Shown: in pieces, positions 35,659-47,339 of the stretch
How positions within the stretch are numbered: position 1 is the stretch's first letter
Layout of the letters: each line of letters starts with the position of its first letter
Source of the DNA: Terana coerulea
Taxonomy: Eukaryota; Basidiomycota; Agaricomycetes; Polyporales; Phanerochaetaceae
Length of the DNA: 64,000 nucleotides
Reading direction: 5' to 3'
Assembly: GCA_024811115.1 (NCBI GenBank)
Contig: JAKOGH010001194.1
Span: 1 to 64,000, forward strand
Notes under the pieces: model-generated
What the model saw: the letters and a program-made list of their open reading frames with translations, nothing else
Told to the model about the DNA's origin: nothing
Databases searched by the model: none
Translations under genes and position numbers: made by a program

Positions 35659-38246
35659 TCACAACAGAGGTCGAGAGCCGCGGGATTGGCCCAGTTTTTG
35701 AGGAGCTGGCGCATTGGCCTCGTGTCGCCGCAAATGAGCCGGAGGAATATCAACATAGTCGTCAGCCAGATACCACGTAGCTGCGTAGAGCACGTTATTG
35801 TCCCCAAAAGCGGCAAAACAACTGACTACTTACAGTCCCCAGTCATTTTATCCTCTGCCTCGGTCATCCCGTTCCCAAGCCAGAAGAAACGGTTCGAAGT
35901 CTTGTCAATGCGCTCGTAGTTAAAGTCCTCCCAGCGGGGATATTTGAGGGCGCGTAAGTGATGCAGAGAAGACCCTATGTTGCGTTTGAGCCAACGGAGC
36001 GAATAGTGGAATATCAAGAGTAATACACTCACCAGGCCAGAGCCCGACCACTCGTCCTTCAGGACCATCTGGCTTGTACCACGAGCGTACGGGCTCCGTA
36101 GCAACGCTCTAAAGACGTCAACGGATTAGAGAATACACCAGGCTGACATGCGCACAGCGAACTTTGGTGAAGTAATCCTCCAAGTACTGGTCGAAATCTT
36201 CGATAGCTTCCCTCTTGGGCTCGATGCTCTTCAGCCGCTCACGCTGCAGCTTCTGCGCGGCCTTGACCGCAAATTCGATCTGGTGCTCCATCATGAGAAG
36301 GATGCCACTCGTGCCGACGCACGAGTTCGGGCCGTTTGAGAAGAAGAGGTTCGGGAAGCCGTCGGCGCAGACGGAAAGGTACGACGTGGGATGCGGCGTC
36401 CACTTCTCCGCGAGAGTGAGGCCGTCGCGACCTGTGATGGTGAAGGGAAGCGATAGGATGTGTCGAAACCGGTGGCGCAGATGATGACGTCCAGGTCGAA
36501 GTGCTCGCCGTCGACGGTCTCGATGCCGTTAGACGTGATTTGCTTTATGTCTGAAGTGACCAGGTGGCACTAGTCTAGGGCGTCAGTGAGCCTTTTGTGA
36601 AGTGCCAACAGGTGAGCGTACGTTATCCTGACATATTGCAGTAAGATATCCTGGCGCTGGATTCAGTCGTCTACAGCAGACACTGTAATCTGGTATGACT
36701 GGAGTAACAGTGAGCTACGGAAGCATGTGCCCGGCATGAAACAAAGCTCACGTAGTTCAGCTAGTTCGGGTTTCTTAGCTAGAGCTAGAAGCATGTGGGC
36801 CTTGAACAATTCACGAGCCCCTTCTTGATGTGCTGATCCACGCAGAGTCAGCTTGTGGTTCAACTACAATGGCACGCGTTAGGGCAGTCAGAAAAGCCTT
36901 GGGTTGGGAGAGCTGCCGATCTTACGTTGATATCCCTCTCAAGCGCACGGCGGAATTCCATCAAACGCTTAGGGTCCTCCAGGGACTTCTTCTCCTCATC
37001 CGTAATTCGCACTACATGAAATTGGGATTTGCGTTTGAGAGAGAAAGAGCGAGACTTACGGCTGTTACTCTTGTCAGCCCTTGCAGGATCACGCCCCAGG
37101 TTTACTTTGTACGCCGCCTCAGTGAACGGGGGCGAGATCCACGCCTTCCCGCGTGCGAAGTTGTGCAAATGGCCAACCCTTGGACCTAGCGTGCCAACAA
37201 TTTGCAGCGCAGACGAGCCCTAAAACGAGTCCCATATCAGTCTTTGTCACACTCATGAGTCGGTCAGACATTGAACGTACCAGTCCAATCACGCCCACTT
37301 TCTTGCTGCCCCAGTCTTTGACGTCCTCCTCCCAGCTTGCCCCTCCGAGGTTCCAGTCCGCACTGTGCACCTTAACGCCGCTGAAGTCGCGCAGGCCCGG
37401 GATGTCTGGCCATTGCCACCTGCTCAAGATGCCCATGCCGCAGAAGACAAAGTCTGCACAGTCGTCGATCTCCTCAAGCACGCCAGGCGAAGTCTCGGAC
37501 GGACGCTTGATGCGCAGGTGCCACTTGCCGGTGGCCTCGTCGTACCTCGCGCTCGTGAGTTCGTGGCGGAGCTTGATGTAGGGCGCAAGCTCGTATTTCT
37601 CGGCGACGCCTCGTATGTACTCCAGAATTTCGGGAGCCGGGGGAGTGCATGGCAGACCAGTCGTGCTAATGGGATATGAAAGGATTTAGTCATCAATGAG
37701 CTCCGGGGTGCATCGGATTGATACCAATGGCCATACCTTCTGTTCAAACGAGAATTGATACTGTACACAATTAGTACACGTCCATACGTGACGAGTGGCT
37801 GACCCTTACTGCATGTGAAGGTACATCACAAGCGACGCCTCTGTTCATTGATCACGACATTGTTAGCACTACCGTCACGATCTTGAGCATCGCAGAGGAC
37901 ACGAAGTACGTACGGATATCGATTTGTGTACCAGGTACCACCGATGCCGTCCTTTGCTCGTAGATAGTAAGCTGTACATTAGGGATGTACTGTCGGAATC
38001 TAACGATTGGTCTTCAGTCTCGTCCCCTGGGCAGGCCGTGCAACAGGCTCACCTGATCCCAGCTACAACCCCACTCGCACCCGCGCCAATAACAACAACT
38101 CTCATAGGCCTATACTCGTCGATCGGGAAGCTAGGAGATGGTTGAACCGTGTCCTTAGGCTGTGTGTCGGCTTCGAACGCCGCAAGATTGGGCAGGGGGG
38201 CATCTGGACTTCGGGAGCCCAAGAGCTCGCTAATACGGTTCAGCAT
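35659..38246 (-). CDS. Type I Baeyer-Villiger monooxygenase (FAD/NADPH)
   Basis: Starts at 38246 (MLNRISELLGSRSPDAPL). The first Rossmann motif is VVVIGAGASGVVAGIR, followed by GGTWYTNRYP-like sequence and VQYQFSFEQ. The BVMO fingerprint FxGxxxHxxxW is exact: DFSGVKVHSADW. The second, NADPH-binding Rossmann motif is VGVIGL-GSSALQIV across an intron. Then come HNFARGKAWISPPF, RRLNPAPGYLTA, IICATGFDTSYRFPF, SVCADGFPNLFF-NGPNS and GILLMMEHQIEF. The C terminus is YPRWEDFNYERIDKTSNRFFWLGNG, stop at 35659-35661. These enzymes insert oxygen next to ketones to give esters or lactones. The substrate is unknown. The exon around SAMHSP/APEILEYIRG changes frame at the G5 run (C5 on the coding strand) near 37637-37644. 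The exon near 36700 could not be joined cleanly. Confidence 0.85.
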
Positions 38247-39509
38247 GGTCCAGAGGTCGGGAAGTTGACAGGCAACACGCTCGCTTTATATATTGCACTG
38301 GTAAGCGTCTGTTGATAGCAAGGTAGCTGTAAAGCTCACATGACTCGGCGCTGGTGCATTGCACCCCAAATCGCTAGGGCCTCAAGATGAGCATCCAGTT
38401 CCTATTCTGGTCCGCAACCCCTTTCTGCGTTCTAAGCAAAGTTGTGAAGTGTCTATCATGCATATCAGCATCACGCGGAAATGCAACTTACTGCGCTGTC
38501 CGTATTGACAATGTGCAGTGGGTTCTTCGTGCCGCCGACCGTAGCGCCAAAGGGTGCTATCGCAGCGTTTGAATGCAACTTCTCCGTTCCCACTGGCATC
38601 TCTCCGTAATGATGTTATACCATAAGGCGTTCGGAAGTGGTCTGGTGAACGGTTACGTTTGAACGGTTGATGCCCGCGAATCAGGCAGTATCTAGGACAT
38701 TAAAGAAGAAAGTAGGAGACAACAGCCGTTAGTAAACAATTACTTACACAGTAGACAACACTGACAATCAGATAAATTACCGGATGTTTAGTCTTCAACA
38801 TCGTCAGGCCGCTGCTGGGCTATGAACCTTGAGCGAGTGCGCGTGGTAGGAGTGTCATTCACATCTCGGAATGTTGAGCTGCGGTAACATTCATTCAATC
38901 ATCAGCTAATCTGACGAGCATGTAGAAGCATACAATGACTGATTGTTTGGAAAGCTTGCTGCTCGGTTGTAGGAGATAGGATGGCTCGCAAGAACATATT
39001 GCCCCTTCGACCAACGACCAGACTGCAGTTTCAAGTGGAAATAGATGAAGAACCCGGAGCCCCGCTGTTGTATTCCGCGCACATTTTAGGCAGCTTTAAA
39101 TTTCTCCCCGATGCTGTGGTAGCTTATGCCATCCGGGATCGAGGACACATGACTCTCACTGCATACACTGGCAGCGGTAGTGCTTTCCAGATCAGCGTCA
39201 GCTAAAAGGGAATCAGTCAGTGCTATTCGTATGCAGACAAGAGATTACAAGAAGTCACATTAGCGTCCGAGTACGCTCTTTTGGGGATACGTTTCAACAG
39301 GTGTAAGTAGTAGGAAGAGACTCGGACAGTCTCGAAAACTCCGAACTGTCGGCTGAGAAAGTCTTGATGGGCCTAAGGTTTGATGCGCCTGATGCGCCTG
39401 AGCAATGCGAGGCGGGCCAGCGCTTTGGTTAACGCTCCTTCTTCTGCACCACGACGTGCTGCCTATGCAGCTGTTGGCGTCGGACCTGGTGACGAGGTGT
39501 CTAAGATAT
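38247..39509. other. Intergenic, BVMO promoter side
   Basis: 1.26 kb. A 74-residue open frame at 38981-39205 begins MARKNILPLRPTTRLQF but has no recognised motif or partner exon. The part next to 38246 should contain the BVMO promoter. Confidence 0.35.
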
Positions 39510-41170
39510 TTGAGCCATCTCCGTCTCTACTCATTCTTTTGACCATCCACATCATACTCGTCTCACTCCTCATCCCGACGAAGCGCTGAATGCCCGACAA
39601 AACTTCTACGCCAGCAGCAGTGGAGGAAGGCTGATTCATTCTGCGACTATCGATTTTCGATAAGGCTCCATCCCAAGGGACGCTGCCCCTGAAGACGTTG
39701 GGTTCGAAGTACGACATTCAGTTCATCAGACGTCGTCTGTGGACGAACTTTTGCGATGTGCGATGCAGTGTGCAGTGTGCACTGGTGCTCCCGAGCCCGG
39801 ACAACACCTGAGAAGGTGCTCGCGGGAATGTTTGTACCTGCGCTGTTCTCAGTATGCTGAACGCGTGGCGAAATGCTGGACAATGACGACTGGGCAGAAT
39901 TATGGGGATGCATCGACACCAAAGGCAATGTCATGGTCGTGCTCGCAACATGCATGGGAAGGGAAATAGGCGAGTTCATCGCTTCTTGTGCTTCCAGTTC
40001 AAACTCATGGTACCACGTCCCGTTTACCAGGCGCGCACTTTGATTATCATCCTAAGATAACAAGTGTTAGTGTGAAGTTGTAAGCCTCTTACGCTTTGTG
40101 GTAAAACGTCTTGCATACCGCTATGTCAAACAGTCGAAGTGGTTGATACTTCATATCCACGCACAAATTTATGCCCGCTGGGCAATCTACTGTCGATGAA
40201 ATGTGGGTCAGTGAAAGTGAGCCTTTCATAACATATCTTTACAATTTTTGCAGATATAACTTCAAGTCTGACCCGCGACATGTCGAGGGCGGCAGGTCAC
40301 TGTCAACCAATGACTCGAGTTATACAGGTCAGACGGACAGCTCTATTGCACCTGGGTTGAATAACTGACTGTATGCGGTCTGCAGATCCTGGTCCGCGTA
40401 AGTTCAACCAGGGGACGCCACATCCTGTAGGTCGGCACCACGAGCCCTCAGGGCTGTTCTAAATCCCACTATATATTGAAACCTTGGCGCGGGTATCAGG
40501 AACCCGGAACCCGGTACCGCAAACGATGACACGCCAGGGAGAAGCGGGTAGGCATGCCTTGGCCACAGTAGCGGAACATGGCAGGTGAGCGTTTCGTATC
40601 GTAATTCATCACAGCTGCGGCAGCTCACATGCGTTATCACTTGATGCTAGGACGAGCTTTACCTAGCGCATGCCACGAACAGTGTCGCATCAGCAATACA
40701 GTCGGGCACGACCAAGGGCTACCAAGGCTAGTGCTATGTTAGGCTCAAGCTTCAGCATATACGGGAGCGCCACAGAATCTTCTCTCATCACTGCAGCGGC
40801 GACAGGGACAGGCACTGTGTTCTTACCGACTTCGAATGCCGGAATGTGCGTATTGATATCAGTTGCATTGTAAGCATAGCACCCCTGCCCGTACTCACGC
40901 ATTCCGCTTGCATCAGAACGTCAGCCTTTCTGTCTCGTCTATCACTTCGGCAAGATCTTCATTGTTGCTTGTGATGTTGGATGCTCTGGTCTGATACCCG
41001 CAGGACGGTGGGTAATTAGGCTGTAAACGATGTACTGCTCAAGTAAGTCTCGTTTTGTTCTAAGCGTCACCTTGTACTCACGACTTGCCATCAGGATCTT
41101 CTTAATACCGGACTATACATGCACGTGCATACCCGATGGCTTCACACCTGCCCGACCGGCTTAGTGCAGT
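39510..41170 (+). pseudogene. Decayed duplicate of the ThuA-domain gene
   Basis: This stretch aligns in order with the intact ThuA gene at 15.5-17.2 kb. Matches include the signal region (TCGTCTCACT, then ATTCTGCGACT), GAHFDYHPKIT, VEVVDTSYPRTNLCPL, YNFKSDPRHVEGG, NDSSYTG, DPGPRKFNQGTPHP and the Ser-rich tail. The 18-base block CAGGGGACGCCACATCCT occurs at both 16435-16452 and 40409-40426. Similarity continues past the coding end to about 41170. Here the frame is broken many times, stops appear (for example right after TIDFR), and exons such as the WYTSLGH one are lost or scrambled. It is a non-functional copy, much more diverged than single-base read errors would produce. Confidence 0.85.
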
Positions 41171-42037
41171 AATCTCGACGCCCAATACTGTTTGATCAGG
41201 CGGGAATCCTTCGCGCTGGCCCGTCATTAAGCCTTCCTGGAGTCAAACACGTAAGATCGCCTCCCGACGGAATGCCCATGTGAGTATCGATTGTGCCTTC
41301 CAGATCATCGATCGCGTATTCTACGCGTTGACTGTTCCATCGAAAGGAATCACTGTGCCGGCTTTCAGGGTCTCGGTCCTATTTCCCTAGAGCTATTCCG
41401 GTTGGCGCATTAGCAAGCGTATGAAACCATGTGGAAGAACAGGGATTGGCCTTCTGAGGCGGCTCACTTACGCTTCTCAGGCGGTACGCCCAGATGCACT
41501 GGGCTTACTCTTCATGTCCAATTTCTCCAGGCTGCTTATTCTCAGTCGGTCGCAAGGAAAACTGTTACATATAACAGGAGAGAAAAACATGTCGGAACAC
41601 GCCAATGTGAGTTATCTGCAGGGTTGTGGCTGAGCGCTGAGTACGCACCGACTGACACCTCAGTAGCCCGCAGGACGCCAATCAATGACACCCACACTGG
41701 CGAATTGGGCCCGCTGTTGAATCGTATTACGACAGCACGGAGGCACTCTTGCGTAATCGGCGAAGAGAGGGAGCGCTTGGCCAACCCAAGGGAGCAAGAC
41801 AGATAGGAGGTGGTGTTCCTAGCGAGGTTCGCAGGCGATCATACGCCCACCCCCGCGTCTGTGTTTACGAATGATCTCCACAATCCGGCCTAGGTTCCCT
41901 CATGCCCAAATGGCAATCCGGGAAAGTCTAAGCGAACGTGGATAAAACCGTCTCTCTCAGCCGCGACATTCCGTGGTCTTGCCACCCCTCTTGTCCCGCC
42001 GCGGTCGATCCTCTCCCACCGCTGTGCCCAGTGAAGA
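41171..42037. other. Intergenic, promoter side of the MFS gene
   Basis: 870 bp. An open frame at 41429-41806 lacks any motif. No gene is supported. Confidence 0.4.
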
Positions 42038-43990
42038 ATGCCCGGCGTCGAGCTCCCCAGCGGTCGCGATGAGGCGAACGAGTGGTTGCTGTCCGGTGAG
42101 GACACGGACGGCAAGGACTGTAAGAGGGGGAAGCGTGCGGCCGCTACGCCGCTGCCTAAGCTGCAGATCGCCGTGCTGCTGTTCTACCAGTTGGCGGAGC
42201 CGATCACGTCGCAGTGCATCTATCCTTTCATCAACCAGGTTCGTTGTGCTCAGATCTGGGCGCAGGTTATGGGTCGCTAACTCAATGCTATATAGCTCAT
42301 CAGCGAGCTAGACATTACAGGAGGCGACGAGCGGAAGGTCGGGTACTATGCAGGATTGATTGTGCGTTATCTTTCTCACCTGAAAAGTGGGCGAAGCAAC
42401 AAGGGGTGTGAAGGGAGATGAGCAGGGCTGGATGGAGCGTGGTCCTTTCCCTCTTTCACGCGCCCTGAATCTTGGGAGTGCCATTCCTACGACGTTCTGA
42501 CCCGTGTTGCGCGAACTTGAACATGACTGACTTACCGCACGCTCGCAGGAGTCGTTGTTCTTCGCGACTGAGGCCATGTTCGTCCTCCACTGGAGCCGCA
42601 TATCCGACTACGTTGGCCGCAAGCCCGTCATGCTGATCGGCATGGCTGGCATCACGGTTTCGATGATACTTTTCGGTCTGTCCAAGACCTTCCTAGGGCT
42701 CGTACTGAGGTATGGCTTCTCCTGTTGCTTAATTGGACTGTGCACTCATCTCGCTCAGTCGCTGTCTTGTGGGGGCACTCAACGGCAATTTAGGTGTCAT
42801 CAAGAGCATGATGGCTGGTAGGCTATGCCGCTATATGATCATATCGTAGGGTTAACGCATGGTGCACACAGAGTTGACTGACTCCTCCAATATGGCTCAA
42901 GGCTTCGCTTTGATGCCAGTTGTTTGGTCCCTTGGTGGAACAATTGGGTGCGTCGTCTCCTAATTGAGAATGTGGTATTTACTCAGATCCTCCAGGCCGC
43001 TTATTGGAGGCGTGCTGTCTAAGCCCCATGATCGCTGGCCAGAGACCTTCGCAGACCCAGTTTGGGTCATGTACCCGTACTTCCTCCCGTGTGCTGTCGT
43101 GGCAGCATTCGCTGGCTTTGCTTTTCTAGTCACCGCTGTACTATTGAAAGAGGTGCTGCACTTCTCCGGGCTATATGCTACTCTATGCTGACGAATGCAT
43201 CGCACCAGACCGTCAAGAAGCGTGTCTCTTCCAACCCAAACAGCCCCGTCGACTCCGAAGGCCCCAGCTTCCGTCCCTCCGCCAACGACGCGCCCCTGCC
43301 CCTCCGCGCGCTGATGATCTGGCCCATCATGGTCTCCGTCGTCGCCTACGCGCTCCTTGCCATCCTGGACATCGCCTACCGCGCCGTGCAGCCCCTCTTC
43401 TTCTCGACGCCCGCCGCGCTCGGCGGCCTCGGCCAGTCGCCCGCGCGCATTGGTGCCCTCCTCGCGGGCTTCGGCTGCGCGAACGGCGTGTTCCAGGCGG
43501 TCTTCTTCTCGCGGCTCATCGACCGTTTTGGGCCGCGGCGGCTGTTCTTGCTCGGCATGGGCACCTTTGTGCTGTTGTACACCTTGTTTCCGGTCATCAA
43601 CTATATCGCGCAGCGGGACGGGCTCACCGTCACGGTGTGGCTGCTCGTCGTCGTTCAGCTTGCTCTGTCAATTACGATCGACATGGCGTACGGTGCGTCG
43701 GTCGTAAACTTTGCGTCGAACGGTGCTGATTGTCCTGGGTAGGAGCCGCGTTCATGTACGTGTCCTCGTCGTCACCGAATAAGCAGTCGCTCGGCGCCAC
43801 CAACGGCCTCGCGCAGCTCGCCGCGTCCACCGTTCGGGCGGTGGGCCCAGCGCTGTCGACCTCGCTCTTCGCCGCGTCCCAGGAGCACCAGTGGCTCGGC
43901 GGGCGGGCGGTGTATGTAATCTTGGTGGTGCTCTGCTTGCCCTGCCTCTCATTTTGCAGGAAACTACCGAATCAGCTTTGGAATCGGTAG
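42038..43990 (+). CDS. MFS transporter (ZRT/DHA1-like, 12 TM)
   Basis: Starts MPGVELPSGRDEANEW and ends LPNQLWNR, stop at 43988-43990. Exons join in frame. Landmarks are LPKLQIAVLLFYQLAEPI (TM1), FATEAMFVLHWSRISDYVGRKPVMLIG with the MFS loop 2-3 motif (SDYVGRKP), RCLVGALNGNLGVIKSMMAE (a DHA-type TM4-5 motif), GPLIGGVLSKPHDRWPETF, then a central loop and the second half (RLIDRFGPRRLFLLGMG). This layout is common for basidiomycete MFS proteins related to plant ZIFL and yeast drug:proton antiporters. It is probably a plasma-membrane or vacuolar proton-coupled exporter; the substrate is unknown. Its position beside the BVMO, desaturase and reductase genes would suit export of their product, but no shared control is visible. 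Confidence 0.85.
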
Positions 43991-44136
43991 GTATCATTGG
44001 GTCTTATGATGTCGACATGGTGACATAACGGCAGGTTTTAGTATGGACAGGCCTCATGAGTCGGTTTGTATCTCGTCTCTGTAGGAGAAAAAGGGATAAG
44101 ATATGTTGTGCACGGGTACAGCAAAATGTATTATAC

Positions 44137-45149
44137 TTAGACTTGACCTTCATGCAATGCTATCTCTTTGTACTGACGCACCGAGTCGACGATCGTGTCT
44201 CTGAACTTTCTGTACTCGACGCCTAGGGCTTTCTGCGCCGTGACACCGTCGCCCTTCGGCCACACCGGCGGCACCTCTCCTTTGTTCCCCTCCGCCACTG
44301 TGTCCTTTGCCCAATCAAACTCCTCGCGCATGATGTCGGCCGCGAGCTGCCAGCTGTACGGCTCGAACGACGCGACCGTGAACCGCGTGTTGCCGGCTTC
44401 CGGGCGCAGGAGCGCCTCGACGTGGGCGGCGGGCAGATCGCGACGAGGTCGAACGAGGTCGAACGGCGGTTTCTCCTTCTCGACGAAGTCCCACGCGGCA
44501 CGCTCCGCGAGCGTTTTGCTGGCGCGGTAGGCGGCGACGGGGCTCCCCGTGCGCCCCTCGTCGTACGTGGCGGGGTTCCGGTGTGCGGCGGTGAACGTGA
44601 GGCCGTGCTCCGCCATCCGCGCGGGCGTGATCACGGCGGCGAACGAGGACGTGAGCACGACGCGCTGCACGCTCTTTGCGTCTCTCGCCGCTGCGAGGAC
44701 GGCCTCGGTGCCTCTGAGCGCGGGCAGGATCACCTCCTGCGCGTTGTCGGTGACATCATACCGCACGGGCTGCGGTCCCCATCAGAACAACGAGCAGTGC
44801 AAGTACTTGAGCAGGCATGCCCGCCATCAACGACACAGGGCGCCGACTCACGCTCGCGGTGTGGATGACGGCATCAATCCCTTGCGCGGCCTGGTGGAAA
44901 CCGTCGGGGCGCGTCAGATCCTCCACGGAGGCAAAATCCAAGGGGCGTGCGCGGGCCATCTCCTCAGTTTTGGCCTGCGACCGCGCCGTGCCGCGCACGC
45001 TGAGGCCGCGACGGAGCAGCTTGTCGACGATGTGGGCCCCGATGAACCCGGTCGCTCCTGCGACGAGCACGTACTCACTGCAATACGTTGCGATCAGGTT
45101 ACCGAGATCAGTCTCATGAACGCGGAGGCCTGGACTCACATTTCACCAT
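44137..45149 (-). CDS. DFR-like NAD(P)-dependent reductase (extended SDR) with internal deletion
   Basis: An extended short-chain reductase related to dihydroflavonol reductase and yeast Gre2. It shows the Rossmann motif VLVAGATGFIGAHIVDKLLRRG, DAVIHTAS, VVLTSSFAAV, the catalytic YRASK (TLAERAAWDFV) and AHVEALLRPEAGNTRFTVA. The end is VRQYKEIALHEGQV, stop at 44137-44139. After FDLVAICPPPT the sequence jumps straight to AHVEALL, so about 50 residues that normally form part of the substrate pocket are missing. Just before, a 10-bp unit (TTCGACCTCG on the coding strand) is duplicated in tandem around 44446-44465, which shifts the frame. The first exon probably starts at 45149 (MVK), but joining it to EYVLVAG needs one more A in the AAA run. 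A non-functional allele is likely unless the assembly is wrong. Confidence 0.7.
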
Positions 45150-45685
45150 GCTGGCCTGGTGGGGTGCAACAACATAAAAGCAAAGCGCCCGGCGTCGCGC
45201 TCTTGTGGGCCGAGACCCCCCGATTCGAAATCAAACGCCAAAATCGGGGCGCATCGTCACCATCTATAGAAGGCGCACCACCGCATTCGGAATGTGTTGA
45301 TGCCAAATTTTCCAATTGATGACGACCTGGAAATACTACAGTAACAGTACGGTGTGTGCTGGGCGTGCTCGCGTCGTGTATGCAATCAAGCTGCGCAGAA
45401 AATACAATGATATGAAACAAATGAGATGATGCGTGCCGGGAAACGTGTGGGCCGAGACCGAATTTTCTTGTGATGCCGTAACGAAAGAGTGAAAGGACCG
45501 GAAGGGAAACCACTGAGAAAGAAAAAAAGCAAATGAATGCGTGCGCTGGAATGCCAAAAACCGCGCGTGTGTTGGAAACGCCAATCCAACGCTGAGAAGC
45601 CAATGGAGAGAGAAATATGGGAGCATAGCTAGCGAGGACACGGCCTCGCGCATAAAAATATCCGACCGTGCGGAGAGAACGGGCG
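45150..45685. other. Intergenic
   Basis: 535 bp between the reductase start and the stop of the next minus-strand gene. A long open frame crosses it on the minus strand, but it has low-complexity shadow composition and no motif. No independent gene is seen. Confidence 0.35.
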
Positions 45686-46924
45686 TTATTGCGCTCCGCT
45701 GGCATTCGCATGCGTGACGACGACCGCGCCTGCGTCGGTGATGTTGGGGTACGGCTCGGGAATAGGGTCAGCGACCGGGTCTGGGATGGATTCAGACAGC
45801 GGGTGCGCGACCGGCGTTGTCCGCCGAGAAGCCTCGTCCCTCGGCCGCGCGCCCGCGAGCGACGAGTGAAGTGCCTCAGGCTCCTTCCCGAGTCTGCCCT
45901 TGGCGGGCTCCCCGGATAGGCGACGCCTCCCGCGACGGGCCGCCATCCCCTGCGTCGCTGAACGCCTTCCGCACCTCCCACGCCCGCCCGTCCTTCTCTG
46001 AAATCGCGGAGGCTGCGGCTAGGTCGTCGGACCGCTGTCGCAAGCACGCGCTGCTCCGCGAACGCTTCCGCACGTGGGTGTCCGTGAAGACGGCGATATC
46101 CACAGTGTTGAATCGCTTCTTCTTCGCCAATGAGGGTGGCACGGGAGGATCCCGCGGACGAAGCTTGGGATGTGTCGGCGAGTAACTGCGGAGCTCGGTT
46201 CGGATTATCGGGAGAGGCGGTGGTAGCGTGTTCAGTGTTGCGGGGTACGGCATGAAGGGGGAGGTGATGGCTCGCACAGCTGCGGTGAGCAGGATGTCCG
46301 AGTCGAAGTTGCTACTGCCGAGGGCACCGCCGGGAGCAGGGAACGGGTACTCGAACCGCGGTGAGGCATCGAAGGGGGTTCCAATGATGGACGATGGTGA
46401 GTGCAGAGAGAGGTTGGCCAGGCTGACGTGCGGCTTGACAGTAGCAATCGTGTGCGAAGGGACCGTCGCTGCCAATGAGTCGGGCTGGAACAGTGGCGAT
46501 TAAGATAAATGTGCTGTCCGATAACATCAGGCCGCCGTGCTTACCGAGCTGACCGCTCCGACACCGTCGCCCGTCACCACAGAGAGGAGGAACGCATCGT
46601 CGAGGTCCGGATCCGGCGTGGGGCTGCTGCTCAGAGCGTCCGCGACATCCGCGACGGCGCATGCATGGCGGACGAGGACATCCTCGTCCGTGTCCAATGA
46701 GACGAGCGTCGGCGGCACAGTCGGCATGAAGAGACCCTGGCCCGTGCGGAGGGCGAGCAGACGGGACCCGTGCAGCGTCGCGGCGGCGTTCGCGGTCGTG
46801 GCCGACAGAGTGGGGACGCGGGACGGCGGCGAGGCGAGAGGTGGGAGAGGGTGCCTTGGCTGAGCTTGACGTCGAGCAGGTCTTTCAAAGACCCACGGTG
46901 GAGTGCTCGTGCTACATATTTCAC
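45686..46924 (-). CDS. Hypothetical protein, Pro/Ser-rich
   Basis: No family recognised. An exon reads MPTVPPTLVSLDTDEDVLV, then an acidic stretch (SSSPTPDPDLDDAFLLSVV). It splices over GTAAGC..CAG to PDSLAATVPSHTIATVKPH, then SIIGTPFDASPRFEYPFPAP and RSYSPTHPKLRPRDPPVPP. A basic patch follows (KKKRFNTVDIAVF, HVRKRSRSSACLRQR). The C-terminal part continues in another frame (GRLGKEPEALHSSL to HANASGAQ, stop at 45686-45688), so a one-base break lies near 45880-45960. The basic KKKR and RKRSR clusters could be nuclear localisation signals. The start is not settled; KYVARALHRGSLKDLLDVKL near 46920 may be its N terminus. Confidence 0.45.
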
Positions 46925-47339
46925 CCAGAACCTTCCGCGCGCAGCTGTCCGGGGTCCTCAGAGTTACAGCCGGTTGATGCCGGCGGTAATCTCATTAGAT
47001 GGTGGAGCCCGGACACCATACACAGCGCCAGCTCGTCGTGGGCCGTGGCTGCCCGCAGCTGGTTGCCCGATGTATATCCGAGGCAGCTAGTAATGGCCAT
47101 GCGTATGGTCCCTCCGCGTCGCCCCATCGCGTAACGAATAAATCCTGCTCGCTACTTCTGACAACATGTCGATATGCAAAATCACGGAGCTATATGCCTT
47201 TATTCCTTTAACCACGTCTTCCAACCGTGTTCTCAGTGATGGATGCCTGCTCAGATGACCTCGCCTGCATCCGTTCCCATTCCACGGTCCGGTCGCGTCC
47301 TCCCGCACACGCTCTAAAAGGCCGTCGACGTCCTCGACG
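46925..47339. other. Divergent intergenic region between the hypothetical gene and the SDR
   Basis: 415 bp expected to hold both promoters. No motif stands out. Confidence 0.4.

Noticed and set aside
43175..43729. Arg/Pro-rich 184-residue frame inside the MFS gene
   Set aside because: Out-of-frame shadow of the clear MFS coding exon.
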